Shown here: piece after piece, positions 38,501 to 50,200 of the stretch
Layout of the letters: every line of letters begins with the position of its first letter
Position numbering within the stretch: position 1 is the first letter of the stretch
From: Owenia fusiformis
Lineage: Eukaryota > Annelida > Polychaeta > Sabellida > Oweniidae
DNA: 64,000 bases
Direction of reading: 5' to 3'
Assembly (NCBI GenBank): GCA_903813345.2
Contig: CAIIXF020000001.1
Span: forward strand, 4,464,001-4,528,000
Notes under the pieces: model-generated
What the model was told of the DNA's origin: nothing
Database searches by the model: none
What the model saw: the letters and a program-made list of their open reading frames with translations, nothing else
Translations under genes and position numbers: made by a program

Positions 38501-41500
38501 ATTTATTATTTCTTTGTGAATGTAGAAATGCTAAAATCCCTTGCTTAAGATGTCTGGTCATGTTCCTTTTCACAAAGCATAAGACTTTGTAGCACATGCC
38601 CTGAAAACATGTACATATACAGTAAAACTTGTCATGTGGAACACCTCTTTAAGTGAAGCATCTCTAAATGGAACACTTTCAAAATTCTGGTTCTGATAAA
38701 CTTTTAAACAGCTCCAAAATGGAACACAATTTTTTTTAGGTACTAATGGTGTATTTTATATATACATGTTTTACTGTATTGTATAAGATATGAACTTTGC
38801 TAAATCTACTATTTTTCCCAACCTATAACTCCGAACCTGACCCAAGGCATTTTATGCATGTTGCACTCATTAAAGCGGTAATATGAAAAGACTGCCATAA
38901 TGTATGAGTTAGAATTTTATGAAGAAATTGGAAAAGTATTCAATGTAGAGTAGCATTATATTGTGAGTTTAGTATTAATATAGTAGGTTTGATATAGATC
39001 AATCTCTGAATTAAATGCTTGATAATTTCTCAGATACTAGTGTTTTATTTGCTGATGTATTTTGATTTTAATTTCTGTTTTATAAATGAACATTATGGTT
39101 TAATCCATAGGACCTTATAGTAAGTTGAATGTAGAATCAATGTTTATTTTCATCAGTTGTGGTATAAGGGTTTCATTTTCATTTATTTGTTTAGTTTTTT
39201 TATTCCAATTATTAGATTTTTAGTTAATATAGCAGTGATATCCTCAGTATTAGTTGCACCTGTTGACTATTATATGCCACCCTATTGAAAATCATATACC
39301 ACCCTATTGAAAATTATGTGCCACCCTATTGAAAATTATGTGCCACCCTATTGAAAATCATTTACCACCCTATTGAAAAGTATATGCCACCCTATTGAAA
39401 ATCATATACCACCCTATTGAAAATTATATGCCACGCTATTGAAAATTATGTGCCACCCTATTGAAAATCATATACCACCCTATTGAAAATTATATGCCAC
39501 CCTATTGAAAATTATGTGCCACCCTATTGAAAATTATGTGCCACCCTATTGAAAATCATTTACCACCCTATTGAAAAGTATATGCCACCTTGTTGAAAAT
39601 CATATACCACCCTATTGAAAATCATATACCACCCTGTTGAAAATTATATGCCACCCTATTGAAAAGTATATGCCAACTCTTTGAAGATTATATGCCACCC
39701 TATTGAAAATTATATGCCACCCTATTGAAAATCATATGCCACCCTATTGAAAATATGTTTGCACCCTCTCAGAAGTATGAAAAATATTTACCTGTTTTTC
39801 TACCAAAACATGTAAGTTTAGATTTGCACTCTATTGAGAAAAAACCTGGAGAGATCACTGCATTATTATTATTATAATATTTCAAAAATGCTATTTTTAT
39901 TGTGTCACTCATGTAACATGTAACTCATGATTTTGCTATATAGGAATCTATAACTATATATACTGTACTGTACCTCCTTTAGAATTTTTTAGGCTGAAAA
40001 ATGCTGAAAAAATCCAGTGCCATCTTTGTTACCTTATTTGATTGGCCCACTGTAGAAATGGATGTCATCTAAGAACCAATCATAGTACAGATATCTGTAG
40101 TTATATATTCATCCATTTACATTTTGCAAAATCTATAATACTTGTGTGTTCTGCTTTTCAATTAAAGAAAGACCTGCATGAACAAGGGGTAGGTGCTAGT
40201 AAGAGATGTGGCTTGGAATATGGACAACATAGGCATTTTAGGTCACCACCATGAAGTGGTGACATACTGTTATAGCCACCATTTTGTAATTGGCATTCAG
40301 TGTTTGGTGTTCAGAAATTGATGTTTTTAATAAAGTGTCACATTTTTGTAATCATTTACAATTCCCATGAGATGGTGACATTTTGTCATTGTAATGCCTT
40401 GTCATATATTTTGTGCTTGATTTTGAAACTTAGATAAGGAGGTGTAGGTCCATATTTTGCACCAGATTGTGTTTAGAACCCAATGCAAGCTAAACATGTG
40501 TATTGTATAAGCATATTAAATGATGCTCAGTGCTCACCTCAACTGAACATTTGCTTTTAGTCCCTGGATTGTATGCAAATATATGCTGCTTCAGGATAAC
40601 CTTACATGTCTGAGATTTACTTCATGATCAATTTTAAATGTCCTAGAACTTTTTGGCTTTCCCCCAAGGGTCAGGATTATCTGTGAGAGTTTTAAACTAT
40701 TTCTTGATTAATCACAATAGACTTTAAATCTTGCCGAATACCCTAAGAGATGCCAGGGAAAATCGTCTGCAACTATTTTTGTAATTTAACTGTGCATTTC
40801 TTTGGTGTCTACTGCTCAAAGGAAGCACATTTAAACTTTACACAAAACTGAAAAATCGACTGTGCACGCTTTACCCAAATATTTATCTACACACAACTGC
40901 ACACAAATCAGCACCATCTTCCTACAAGTGTGCTTATTTAAATGTATTGGTCCAGTAACATATATAAGCGTATATCAAAGTTAACATAATTCAAAGCTGA
41001 CAAGTTAAACTGAACATAGAAATTTCTTGGACTAGATGTGATATTTTTCAATGTTTAAAAGGAATATGTTATTTGAAAATTAATTTGTCAAACAGGTAAA
41101 TCAACACACTAATATACCCCAAAATAAATGTATTAACTTACCAAAAAGTTAAGTATTTTATGGACCTATATGTTTGAATTCAGAATCAAATAATTAGAAA
41201 TTAAATTCCTTAATGGAATATTCAAATATGCTGTGATACATGCATAACATTCAAAATAGCTTGAATGGCATACTGAGGTTTGAGTATAATGAGTCCAGCC
41301 CCTCATTGGCATATAACATCATTTGTAGAAAATGTGAAGCTAATAAGCTATTACATGTGTAAAGCTAGATAAATGAAACATGTTATTTCAAGATTTGAAT
41401 GACCCGATTGTTTGTCTTTTATTAAAACTTTAGAGGTTGACAATTAGATCTTCAAGGACCTAACCTTTTCAGTGAAATATTGAAAAAGGATTGATCAGTA

Positions 41501-44500
41501 TCCAGTATATTTTCGTCCATGTACATGTTTTTATAAACAGATTAGCTTAAAATATAAATTGATCTTTGATATGAAATAACAAATCCGAATCTAGATGTTT
41601 TTGAGAAAAGATATTCTGGTATTGAGTATAAAGGTATGTCCATCCAAGATCTTATGATCAGCCTTTCTACAAATATCTGTTTCTGCATTTTCCTAACTTT
41701 TCTCACACTCTTCTTTAACTTATTCCCATTATCTACTCTCTTATTCATAATTGAAGACTTGTCTTATTCTTCTTTTCAGTCTGATGATGTTTATCTTGAG
41801 GCCCAGATTCAGAATATCACCCCTGGCCCCATCTATATGGAAAAAGTAGCATTAGAACCTTCATCATTTTTCACAGCAGCTGAGCTTAACACACCGAAAA
41901 ATACAAGGTAGGGATGAACAACAATGAATTTAGAGATTGCACTCATTCACTGACTGGGTATGTGACAGACACAGTTTCTGTTTATTTATTAAAATCACAT
42001 ACCATAAACATATGTACATAACAGTGATAAAGCAGCCAGACACCCAAGGGGCAGTATAGATTATCACAATACATCACATTCATTTTTTCTTTGCTTTATC
42101 ACCTGTCTCGATGTGACCATGTAGTGCTTATTTGCTAAAGATCCGAGATCAGCTTGTCCATACAGAACAAATTGCAATGTTGTTTATTCAAATGCAATAA
42201 CCAGCCTGGTTTCCAAACCTGGTGTGATATGATGTCGCCCCATTTTTTGGTGTGAAGGTTAACCTGTCATGTTTGTCTTCAGGAGTGGATATTCAACTTA
42301 TTACACATAACCAGTTATTTAGTAATTCTTCTTTTTTTTTCTTTTGAATTTTTCAGTTGTTTGAACAAATTAAGTATGTCGTACCTGAACGCCATGGATA
42401 CACACCAGTACCTCTACTGTCTCACTCCCAAGCCTGATGTTCTGGCTAATAACAAACAATTGAAGGGGGTCACAAATATAGGCAAGCTTGACATTGTTTG
42501 GAGAATGAACATTGGTGAGAAAGGTCGATTACAAACCAGTGCTCTGCAGAGAATGGTAGGTTGATTTCACAACTTTGAAATTATTGTTTTGATCATTTAT
42601 AGTGAACATATTATAGTATCATGTACATGGTCAGTTCACTTTTCATATCATTATGGAATTGATGAAAAAGATAATGGGTGAAGCGCTAGCTCAAAACTGT
42701 TCTCAAACAGTACACTCTGTACATATACTTCTAACGGCTGGGGGCAAGACCAAAAAATGTACAATTGTAAGACACAATGCTTCCATTCTGATACTCAGAC
42801 TTCGTCTTACAAAGAGTATACTTATAAACTTCTATCCTTGTCCTTGTATATTGTTCTGGTTATCAGAAACAACATCATCATATGATGGTGGGTCAGATAT
42901 AGAGGGCGCTTCATATGCGGGAGGCGGTGCATCAGATATAGGAGTCAACCCATTGTACGAAGGAGGTGATTCACTCGGCATAAGATATGGTGTGGATAGT
43001 TGTTCATTTATGCTGTCAGTTAGTGTATTAATATTGTCATATGATGGTGGTTGGCCAATCAAGTGACTTGTTTCTCCATTGGATGATCTACCAATCACAG
43101 TACATGTATTACTTCCACAATAAAGTGGATTCGTCATTGCAGGATTTCGTCTACCCTGAGACATTATTTCAGGACTTGCCTCCATTTGATCTTCTTTATT
43201 CCAACATTTTCCATGATCAATGCAACAGCCACATGGTAAAACACCAAATACAACATATAGACAAGCAATGATGCTTATTATTATTTTTTGTTGGATCGTT
43301 ATTTCAATATACCCGGATGTTGAAATATAAATGTCTCCTCCAATTACAACTGCTGAAAGTATAACAACAAACACGACGGCACAAACTCGTCGATCATTAT
43401 TTTCACACATTGTGCCTTTCAAAATCCATAATGACCATAGACTTGTGATTTATTTTTCACAAATTATGCATATTTTGGTGCAGTACTACTGTCCTTGTGA
43501 CTCATCGCAAGATATTTATTTATAACTTTCTATGTTATTTATGCGAGGATGTCGAACTATTTTTTGGATTACTGTGACTTTAATGCATGAAAGATCCTTT
43601 TGAATGACAACATGTTGACTTTTGTCATTCATCTAACTATTACAAAGTAGTGAAATTGTGAGTAATATATTAGTTTGTACTACTTGTATGACTTGTCACT
43701 TTGATTATTTTCATGGAAGATTTGTACTTATATTACAGGCTCCTGGCTACGGAGATGTCAGAGTGACTGTAGATTCTATACCAGATATAGTGGAGATAGA
43801 GAAACCATTCAATGTTACTTTCAAAGTAGCAAATTGTTGGTAAGTTAGTTTAACATACTTTGGATTGGAATGGTTTTACTGTTTTATTTTATTATGTCAT
43901 CACCGTAAGTGTATTGTTGTATTCTCCGACTTTTATATGGATGTTGTTCAGTGGCTGGTGTTTGGCATTCGGGAATTGGTGTTTGTAATCTGTAACAAAT
44001 GGCAGGTAGTAACATTTTGCATGTTTATGCCTTGTTGTTTACTCTATATTAGGGTTTGATAATTGGTAATAGTGTTTGATATTGTCATATCCAATGGAAT
44101 AGGATGACATGCTTATTCCATTGTGACATGTTTATTCATATGGAACATGTTTATTCCAGTGAGAGGATGATGGACCTTGTATTAGACTTGAAGAATTCCA
44201 ACAAACATGCTTTGTACTGGTGTGGCATCTCAGGTCGACAGTTAGGCAAACTAGGTCCAGGGGAGAATATTCAACTGAACTTAACAATGCTAGCTACAAC
44301 AACTGGATTACAGGTAGACTGTCACCATTTTCATCTTATATTGTCTCCAGTAATGTGTCAATTCAAAAAGTGCCTTAGTAATAAGAATGCTCAACAGAGA
44401 TTAATAAAATATTAAAAATTTTGTGTCAACAATATTCATTCATACAACTTCATTTCACCAACCCTGGATGTCATGAGCATAATGACCTATAAGGATAAAA

Positions 44501-44820
44501 AGAGGATATTTATAATCCCACCAAATGAAGTCTGTGATGGTGTCATATCATACATCAAGGGTGTAGATTATGCCAAAAGAAGACAACATTACTGACTTGT
44601 TAGTTCCATCATGTTAAAATATATTTCATTTGGTGAGATTTGATCCTCCAGGGAGTTTCTTTTTTTCTGGTCCAACAATACAATTGTCATACATTGAACT
44701 AATAATTCTGTTCTTTTTCAGACAATAAATGGACTTTGGCTAACAGACTCATTTTTAAAACGAACTTATGAACATGATGACCTTGCTCAAATATTTGTGT
44801 ATTACGAGGGCGTAGAATAA
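35555..44820 (+). CDS. TRAPPC13: Trafficking protein particle complex subunit 13, 5'-partial
   Basis: Subunit of the metazoan TRAPPIII complex, which acts at ER/Golgi membranes in vesicle tethering and autophagy. Coding exons: 35555-35723, 36114-36198, 36532-36662, 38067-38139, 38337-38381, 41780-41907, 42357-42555, 43739-43839, 44160-44313, 44722-44820. All junctions are GT-AG and in phase. The 1184 nt give 393 residues after the first split codon. Family-typical segments are VMRLTKP at the start, [90 protein letters not shown] and the end [14 protein letters not shown]. The vertebrate protein has roughly 10-16 more N-terminal residues; that first exon was not located, though the in-frame ATG at 35557 could also serve. 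The sequence looks intact. Intron 7 (42556-43738) contains an antisense gene. Confidence 0.95.
36897..37955 (+). mobile_element. mariner-family element with internal deletion of transposase
   Basis: TA-flanked (36895-36896, 37956-37957) element with inverted repeats of about 190 bp whose tips are CAGGGCGTTCAGTAAGTAAA. Inside, an ATG frame at 37256-37558 encodes the N-terminal DNA-binding region of a mariner transposase: [18 protein letters not shown], then the [11 protein letters not shown] helix and the DEPRSGRP linker. It ends shortly after. A second frame, shifted by two (about 37564-37668), encodes the usual extreme C-terminus, [16 protein letters not shown] to KGNYFKH. The whole D,D,D catalytic core between them is missing. 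The copy is therefore a nonautonomous internal-deletion derivative. It sits in intron 3 of TRAPPC13, in the same orientation. Confidence 0.9.
38620..38776. mobile_element. pogo/Tigger-like MITE, copy 4
   Basis: TA then CAGTAAAACTTGTCATGTGG at the left, and CATGTTTTACTG then TA at the right. The interior has GAACACCTCTTTAAGTGAAG and AAATGGAACAC. It lies in intron 5 of TRAPPC13. Confidence 0.75.
39277..39765. repeat. 22-bp minisatellite, about 22 copies
   Basis: The unit is close to GCCACCCTATTGAAAATTAT plus two bases, with variants TACCACC, GAAAAGTATAT and CCTTGTTG. It is in intron 5 of TRAPPC13. The array ends in a longer block containing GAGAAAAAACCTGGAGAGAT that resembles the repeat near position 580. 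Confidence 0.9.
40241..40403 (-). mobile_element. Hairpin-ended short element, copy C
   Basis: Left end GGTCACCACCATGAAGTGGT with GACATACTGTTATAGCCACC. Right end GGTGACATTTTGTCATTGTA then ATGCCTTGTC. It has the same ends as copies A and B but a simple core of about 100 bp without tandem units. It is in intron 5 of TRAPPC13. Confidence 0.75.
42832..43422 (-). CDS. Intronless two-span membrane protein with four PPxY motifs, nested in TRAPPC13
   Basis: A 196-codon uninterrupted ATG frame lies wholly inside TRAPPC13 intron 7 on the opposite strand. It has a short polar N-terminus, membrane span 1 at about 13-31 and a short loop. Span 2 (about 47-63) follows and ends at a CGCC cluster (64-67) that could be acylated. 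A tail of about 130 residues, rich in Pro and Ser, contains PPSY (125-128), PPSY (153-156), PPAY (167-170) and PPSY (178-181). PPxY is the ligand of WW domains, especially of NEDD4-type ubiquitin ligases. A role as a membrane adaptor or recruiter for such a ligase, as with NDFIP or ARRDC proteins, is inference; overall the protein matches no family I can name. A second Met (residue 5) is an alternative start. A TATA-like box lies 95 bp upstream. Confidence 0.75.
   Translation of the reverse strand: MKGTMCENNDRRVCAVVFVVILSAVVIGGDIYISTSGYIEITIQQKIIISIIACLYVVFGVLPCGCCIDHGKCWNKEDQMEASPEIMSQGRRNPAMTNPLYCGSNTCTVIGRSSNGETSHLIGQPPSYDNINTLTDSINEQLSTPYLMPSESPPSYNGLTPISDAPPPAYEAPSISDPPSYDDVVSDNQNNIQGQG
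43517..43524 (-). promoter_or_regulatory. TATA-like box of the nested PPxY gene
   Basis: Minus strand reads TATAAATA, 95 bp upstream of the first ATG of the 42832-43422 gene, still inside TRAPPC13 intron 7. Spacing fits a short 5' UTR. In DNA this AT-rich, a chance match is possible. Confidence 0.35.
43894..44035 (-). mobile_element. Hairpin-ended short element, copy D (decayed)
   Basis: ATGTCATCACCGTAAGTGTA at the left and AACATTTTGCATGTTTATGC then CTTGT at the right correspond to the ends of copy C. The core shares GTGTTTGGCATTCGGGAATT with the GGCATTCAGTGTTTGGTGTT region of copy C. It is in intron 8 of TRAPPC13. Confidence 0.6.
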
Positions 44821-45151
44821 ACAAACACAGAATTGAAGATGTTAAGAGCTGTAAATGAAGTGCAATATCGGGAAAAAGTTACTTTTGAAGATGGCCACCT
44901 ATTATAAGCTGATAAGGCCATCTGGCTTGAGTGCTAGTCTAGCTACAAGGCCTTGTGATCCCCCACTACACACCTTTCATAAGGTCTTGTATGCTCTGTG
45001 TAACTATCACCATCTGGTGGTGGATTAGATTAAGACTTGAATCAAGACTACTTTAACACAAGATAGTTTGGGATTTGCACAATTGGAAATGATATCACCA
45101 TGATTCCCTGTTAAGATCATGGTCTGTTGTCTTTTCCTCACATATATTCTG

Positions 45152-45157
45152 AATAAA
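45152..45157 (+). terminator. Probable TRAPPC13 polyadenylation signal
   Basis: AATAAA in CTGAATAAAAGATACC, about 330 bp after the TRAPPC13 stop at 44820. It is the first canonical hexamer seen downstream on the plus strand. Confidence 0.55.
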
Positions 45158-46126
45158 AGATACCTAAAGGGTATTGATTAGACCTTACTTCAACATTCGT
45201 CATGGTTGGTTGGTTGGCAGGGGGAAAATTTCTGTTACATTCATTTATAACTAAAAGTGTATATTTAAGAAATGAAGAGAATAATTATATGGGTACATGA
45301 AATTGATTAAGGTTGGAAAAAGTGTGTGGAAAATAACGAAATAATAAGGGAGGTTAATCTATATACATATTTGGGAGTTTAAGCTGGCATATAAAATTGA
45401 AACGCCAACCTATATTTGTGACCAGTTGCCCATACAAATGCATCGCTCTCTATTAATTAGAGAACTCGTATGTGAATGTGTATAATCTAGGTCCTATAAG
45501 TACCCAGTCTCTTCTTTATTGTATTTAGTAATTTATCTGCACTATTGGGTTTTAAAGTTATTGGGGAAAAAAACTTGAAGTCCCAATTGATTGGGAATTT
45601 TGGGGGCTCTTAATATTAAACATAAAAAACATTAAAAATGTGTAGCTTAACCTCCTTATTGTCTTAAACTCCTTAACTTATCCTTCAGGCATACAATACT
45701 AGTACTTTGTTAATATTTTAAAGATCAGAACAGGAAAATACTTCACTGTAGTTTTCTGGTTTGTTTATTACATTGTGGCCCATGAGCCAGCAAAATAAAA
45801 TATAACATATTGACAGAATACAAACACATATGTATTAGTTAATTATTATTTTATAGTTGTTTTAAATACTGTTTTGAACAAATAGATCCTTTCACAACAT
45901 AATTTCATGTGTCACTTGCTTCAATTTGGCATCATATGTACATTTTTACTCTTACAGGTTTTATAACTGGTAACCTGATAACAAATATGTTAAAATTGTT
46001 AATTTGGCATTTTAGCATTTAGCTCCCAATCCATGCTAAGCACCATTTCCCCCAAATATTGATTGGTCATCCTTTTATCAGTTCAACTGAGGTCAATCCA
46101 ATATTTTGGCAAAACATATATCCCAT

Positions 46127-46244
46127 AGACAAGGCATTAGCAAAGTGTCACCATCTGCCATTTGTTACAGACACAGAATACTGGATGTCAAATGCTAACA
46201 CTGTTCACAAAAAGTTGGAGACTATAACAATGCGATGGTGACAT
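46127..46244 (+). mobile_element. Hairpin-ended short element, copy E
   Basis: Reverse orientation of copies A-D: AGACAAGGCATTAGCAAAGT at the left, GACTATAACAATGCGATGGT then GACAT at the right, with CTGTTCACAAAAAGTTGGAG inside. The terminal hairpin has lost one arm. It lies between TRAPPC13 and SGT. Confidence 0.65.
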
Positions 46245-47195
46245 AAACCATGATACAAATCACACATAACTTGTCATGCCACATTTTAGTGCATTATATC
46301 CAAAATATTTTGATATGTGGTAATAAAGTGAGCAGGAAAGATGATACATAATTTCCATTATGTAGAATTATCCTCTGGTATTCAGTCATTGCTGACAGAA
46401 AATTCTATTAAATTGATCTTCCTGCATAAAGGATAATGATGTGGTGAAATGAGAAAATACTGATTTCAACAGCCAAACCTACCAGTAGTTCTTAACCATT
46501 GTACAACAAAAAATGAGGTTTAGTTAATATAAATCTCATATTTATAACACATTGAATCAACAAATACAATTTGTAATTTAACGTTTAGCATGTAAAAATT
46601 GGAAACTGACACATTGTCCATAAATATCCTTTGCCAATCTCACATATGATAATAACAGACAGCCCTAAATAATGCTTAGTTTGAGGCATCCATTCATTTA
46701 CATCAAGCAAAATATTACCAGTTCATTGACTGTTTCATTGGGGCTCTTGTGCTTGGCTGATTAGCTGAGTACATTGTAAAGACATTAAAGCTCAGTGTTT
46801 CCCTCACACAAAATAGTCATTCTGATGTAATAAACAGATGTATTTAAGCCTCTACTATCTTAGGGACTGGTCAGTGAGAAAAAGTTTGAGTTCATTCAAA
46901 TGTCAAAGTTGGGGAGGATCAGTTAGCTTTGTCCTGCATCTGCAAATATATGTTAATAATAAAACGTTTTATTGAGCAGTTCCTTGCAGTTGGGTGCCTC
47001 ATTGATACCAAGTGGCAGACTGTCAAGTGTCAAGTCTATAACATGACTGAGGAACTTTTTGATTATTTTACAAAAGTTTGTATTTCCATTTCAATTATCA
47101 GTTGCTTGTTTATTTGAATTTTGGTAGTTTCCTTCACTATTTTTTCTTTCTTTGTTCAGGTAGAAACTAAGATTTAGACCAAAAAGGGGAAACTT

Positions 47196-47201
47196 TTTAT
47201 T
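47196..47201 (-). terminator. Probable SGT polyadenylation signal
   Basis: Minus strand AATAAA, 40 bp after the SGT stop codon. Its closeness supports 47241 as the true end of the coding region, rather than splicing at the GTATAT that lies in the last codons. Confidence 0.6.
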
Positions 47202-47240
47202 GCTATCAAAAAATTCTGCAATCGTCTCAGAACATTCTGG

Positions 47241-50200
47241 TTATATAATGGCGGGATATATACCTGGATTTTGTTGATCTGGATTTTTCGGTTCATTGGG
47301 TTGTTCCTCACCTCCCGGCACACGTTGTCTTAATTGCTCTACAAGTTCAGGATTAGATGCCTGCATTTGTTGAGCTAACTGCTGACCACTGGAATTATTT
47401 CAGTAAAATTAGATCAAAATAAAAAGTTAATCCTTAAAGATTCTGTATAAAATTTTAAATCAGGCTTTAAATGTGGATTGGATGACCCAAATCGTGGGTA
47501 ATAAGTTTTTAACTCCTCTGGTTGAGCAGTATATTTCGCTAGGCTAAGTTCAAAATGGGTCTATGGTTTGGATTATAGAAGGGACAAATCTAGGCTTATT
47601 GGCTGTCAACTTCTCTACTGATTGAATGTCATTACCATTTTATTCTAGACTTAGAGGTAAATTATGATAGCATTAGTCAAACTTACGCTGAAAATAGGCT
47701 GTCCATATTGCCACCACCCCCACCAGCTGCACCCATCATATTACCAAGCCTGAAAGTACATTTGCATTTATTACATGTATAGTTCACTGTCATGTTGCTC
47801 ATTCTGTGATTGGTTAAACACAGGTCAATAACAAAATATGTTGTGATATTTTCATATAATGTTTACTGTTTCTTGGGACTTGCTTTTTCAGGGGATGCCT
47901 GTGTCACGTTCATAAGTAATAACAGATATTTCCCTAAACAGAACATAATATTTGTATAATACATACTCCAGCATGAATGCTAGAAGCATGTGTGGCAGAA
48001 CTATACCTGCAGTAATTGTATTAAACTCATTTTACATCAACTATCCTACCTTAAACAATCACCACATTTACAGTATATACCAATATTGCCTTAAGACAGA
48101 TCATCAATCTCTCTAAAAAAACCTCACTAAAAAGTAGCATAGGCTGCTAAGATAAGACACCTGAACTGTCATTGTGATATATTATGTTAAACAATAAACA
48201 TAGTATAAAGATTTTTGATGTCATAAGAAAATACCAGGTTGGATTTTTCAAATTAGCCAATTGTTATGAGATCCTTGAGGTACAATATAATATACATTGT
48301 GGGTGCATTGCAGCTCATATGGCTAATACTATTCTTCAGAAGACACATTAACTATTACTTCAAACACAGGATACCTGATTCTCAAAGTACATTCAGTCAC
48401 AGACATTACGGTACACTTGAGTCAAAGGAACAATGGAAAATAGATATGAAAGAAACCAGAAGTATAATGAACAACAATGTTCATACGATTGACCAATGGG
48501 AAGATGACCCTAAGGCTAATGATAACACAGAAAGCCGTTTCATTGAAGATGATGGTAAATCTGCCTTAAAGGCTAATTTCAAAATAGACAAACAAGAATC
48601 AAATTCAAAGGACACTGATTTAAAAGGTAAATCTATTGAGTTTAACAAAGATATCATTGTTTATAACAGACTAGCTAAATGTGGAAGTACGACCTTGATG
48701 AAAACAGTTGAGAAATTCAGCAATGTCACATACAAGAATGACCACAATAGGTCCACAGGTCACTTCAAAGAACCTGACATAGTGGACATGGTCCAATCAT
48801 TAACAACTCCAGCTTTCTATGTGAGGCACTGTAAGTTCATTAACTTTACAGAATATGGTTTCAAACAGCCATTATTTATACAGATGATCAGGGACCCCAT
48901 AAAAAGAGCCATTTCACACTTCTACTATACAAAATGGCACTTTCATTTAATGCGAGATGATGCGACTCTCGATGACTGTTTACAGATACAGCTTCAACAG
49001 AATACCAGCTTTAATAACTGTAACGTTGTAGCCAACTTCTCGTGGCATAGTTTTTGCAGCGCTTCAGTCCTCAAGGAAGATAGGTGTAGTATTGCCCATG
49101 TGAAAACCATCATGGAGAAGTATTACTTGTTCATAGGAATCATGGAACACTATGAGGAATCCACTGAAGCATTATCTAAATTACTGCCACATTTATTTCC
49201 AAGTAATGTGACAAGTGAACCAAAGAACTCTGCTCTTAAATCCACAAAGCATGAGAACCCTGTGCCGTCTGCCACCACTCTAGAGCTCCTTAGACAAACA
49301 TTGGCTAGTGAATACATCGTGTATGACTTTGCCAAACAACTGTTTTATGATAAGCTAAAGAAACTTGGCATATTTATTAATTCAAAAGACACTTGATCAT
49401 GCTAGACAAGCTTCTAGAGTCTTTATCTTGATCTGACAAGGCATAGAAATAATACAATATGACTTAATTTTAATAGAAATGATCGTTACTTCGTTGGACA
49501 CTGTATACCAGGTCACAAACTCAAGCAACTCACTTTTATTCTCGTACTGTATAAATTACTATTGTAGTATTGTATTGTCATTTCTATTCTAGTACTGTAT
49601 AAAATACTATTGTAGTATTGTATTGTCATTTCTACTCTAGTACTGTATAAAATACTATTGTAGTATTGTATTGTCATTTCTATTCTAGTACTGTATAAAA
49701 TACTATTGTAGTATTGTATTGTCATTTCTACTCTAGTACTGTATAAAATACTATTGTAGTATTGTATTGTCATTTCTTTTCTAGTACTGTATAAAATACT
49801 ATTGTAGTATTGTATTGTCATTTCTATTCTAGTACTGTATAAAATACTATTGTAGTATTGTATTTAGATTGATACTTACATCTGTTGCATTTCTGGATTT
49901 GACATCATCTGTGTGGCCTGAAATAACATCAAACATTAGAAATATAATATCATGAACATTAAACATAAGTAATATAATATCATGAACATCAAACATTAGA
50001 AATATAATATCATGAACATCAAACATTAGTAATATAATATCATGAACATCAAACATTAGAAATATAATATCATGAACATCAAACATTAGAAATATAATAT
50101 CATGAACATCAAACATCAGCAGAAATCATTTTTGACCAGTTTTTCTTTAATTGGTTGTCATTAAGCTATATCAAAATATAGCTACTAATTTTAGTTTCAG

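Noticed and set aside
42653-43066. Plus-strand 137-codon frame in TRAPPC13 intron 7
   Set aside because: It is the shadow of the antisense PPxY gene; the plus-strand reading ([11 protein letters not shown]) arises from the complementary Pro/Ser codons.
49847-50116. Minus frame of [10 protein letters not shown] repeats
   Set aside because: It is translation of the 30-bp minisatellite and runs through SGT exon 8 in the wrong frame.
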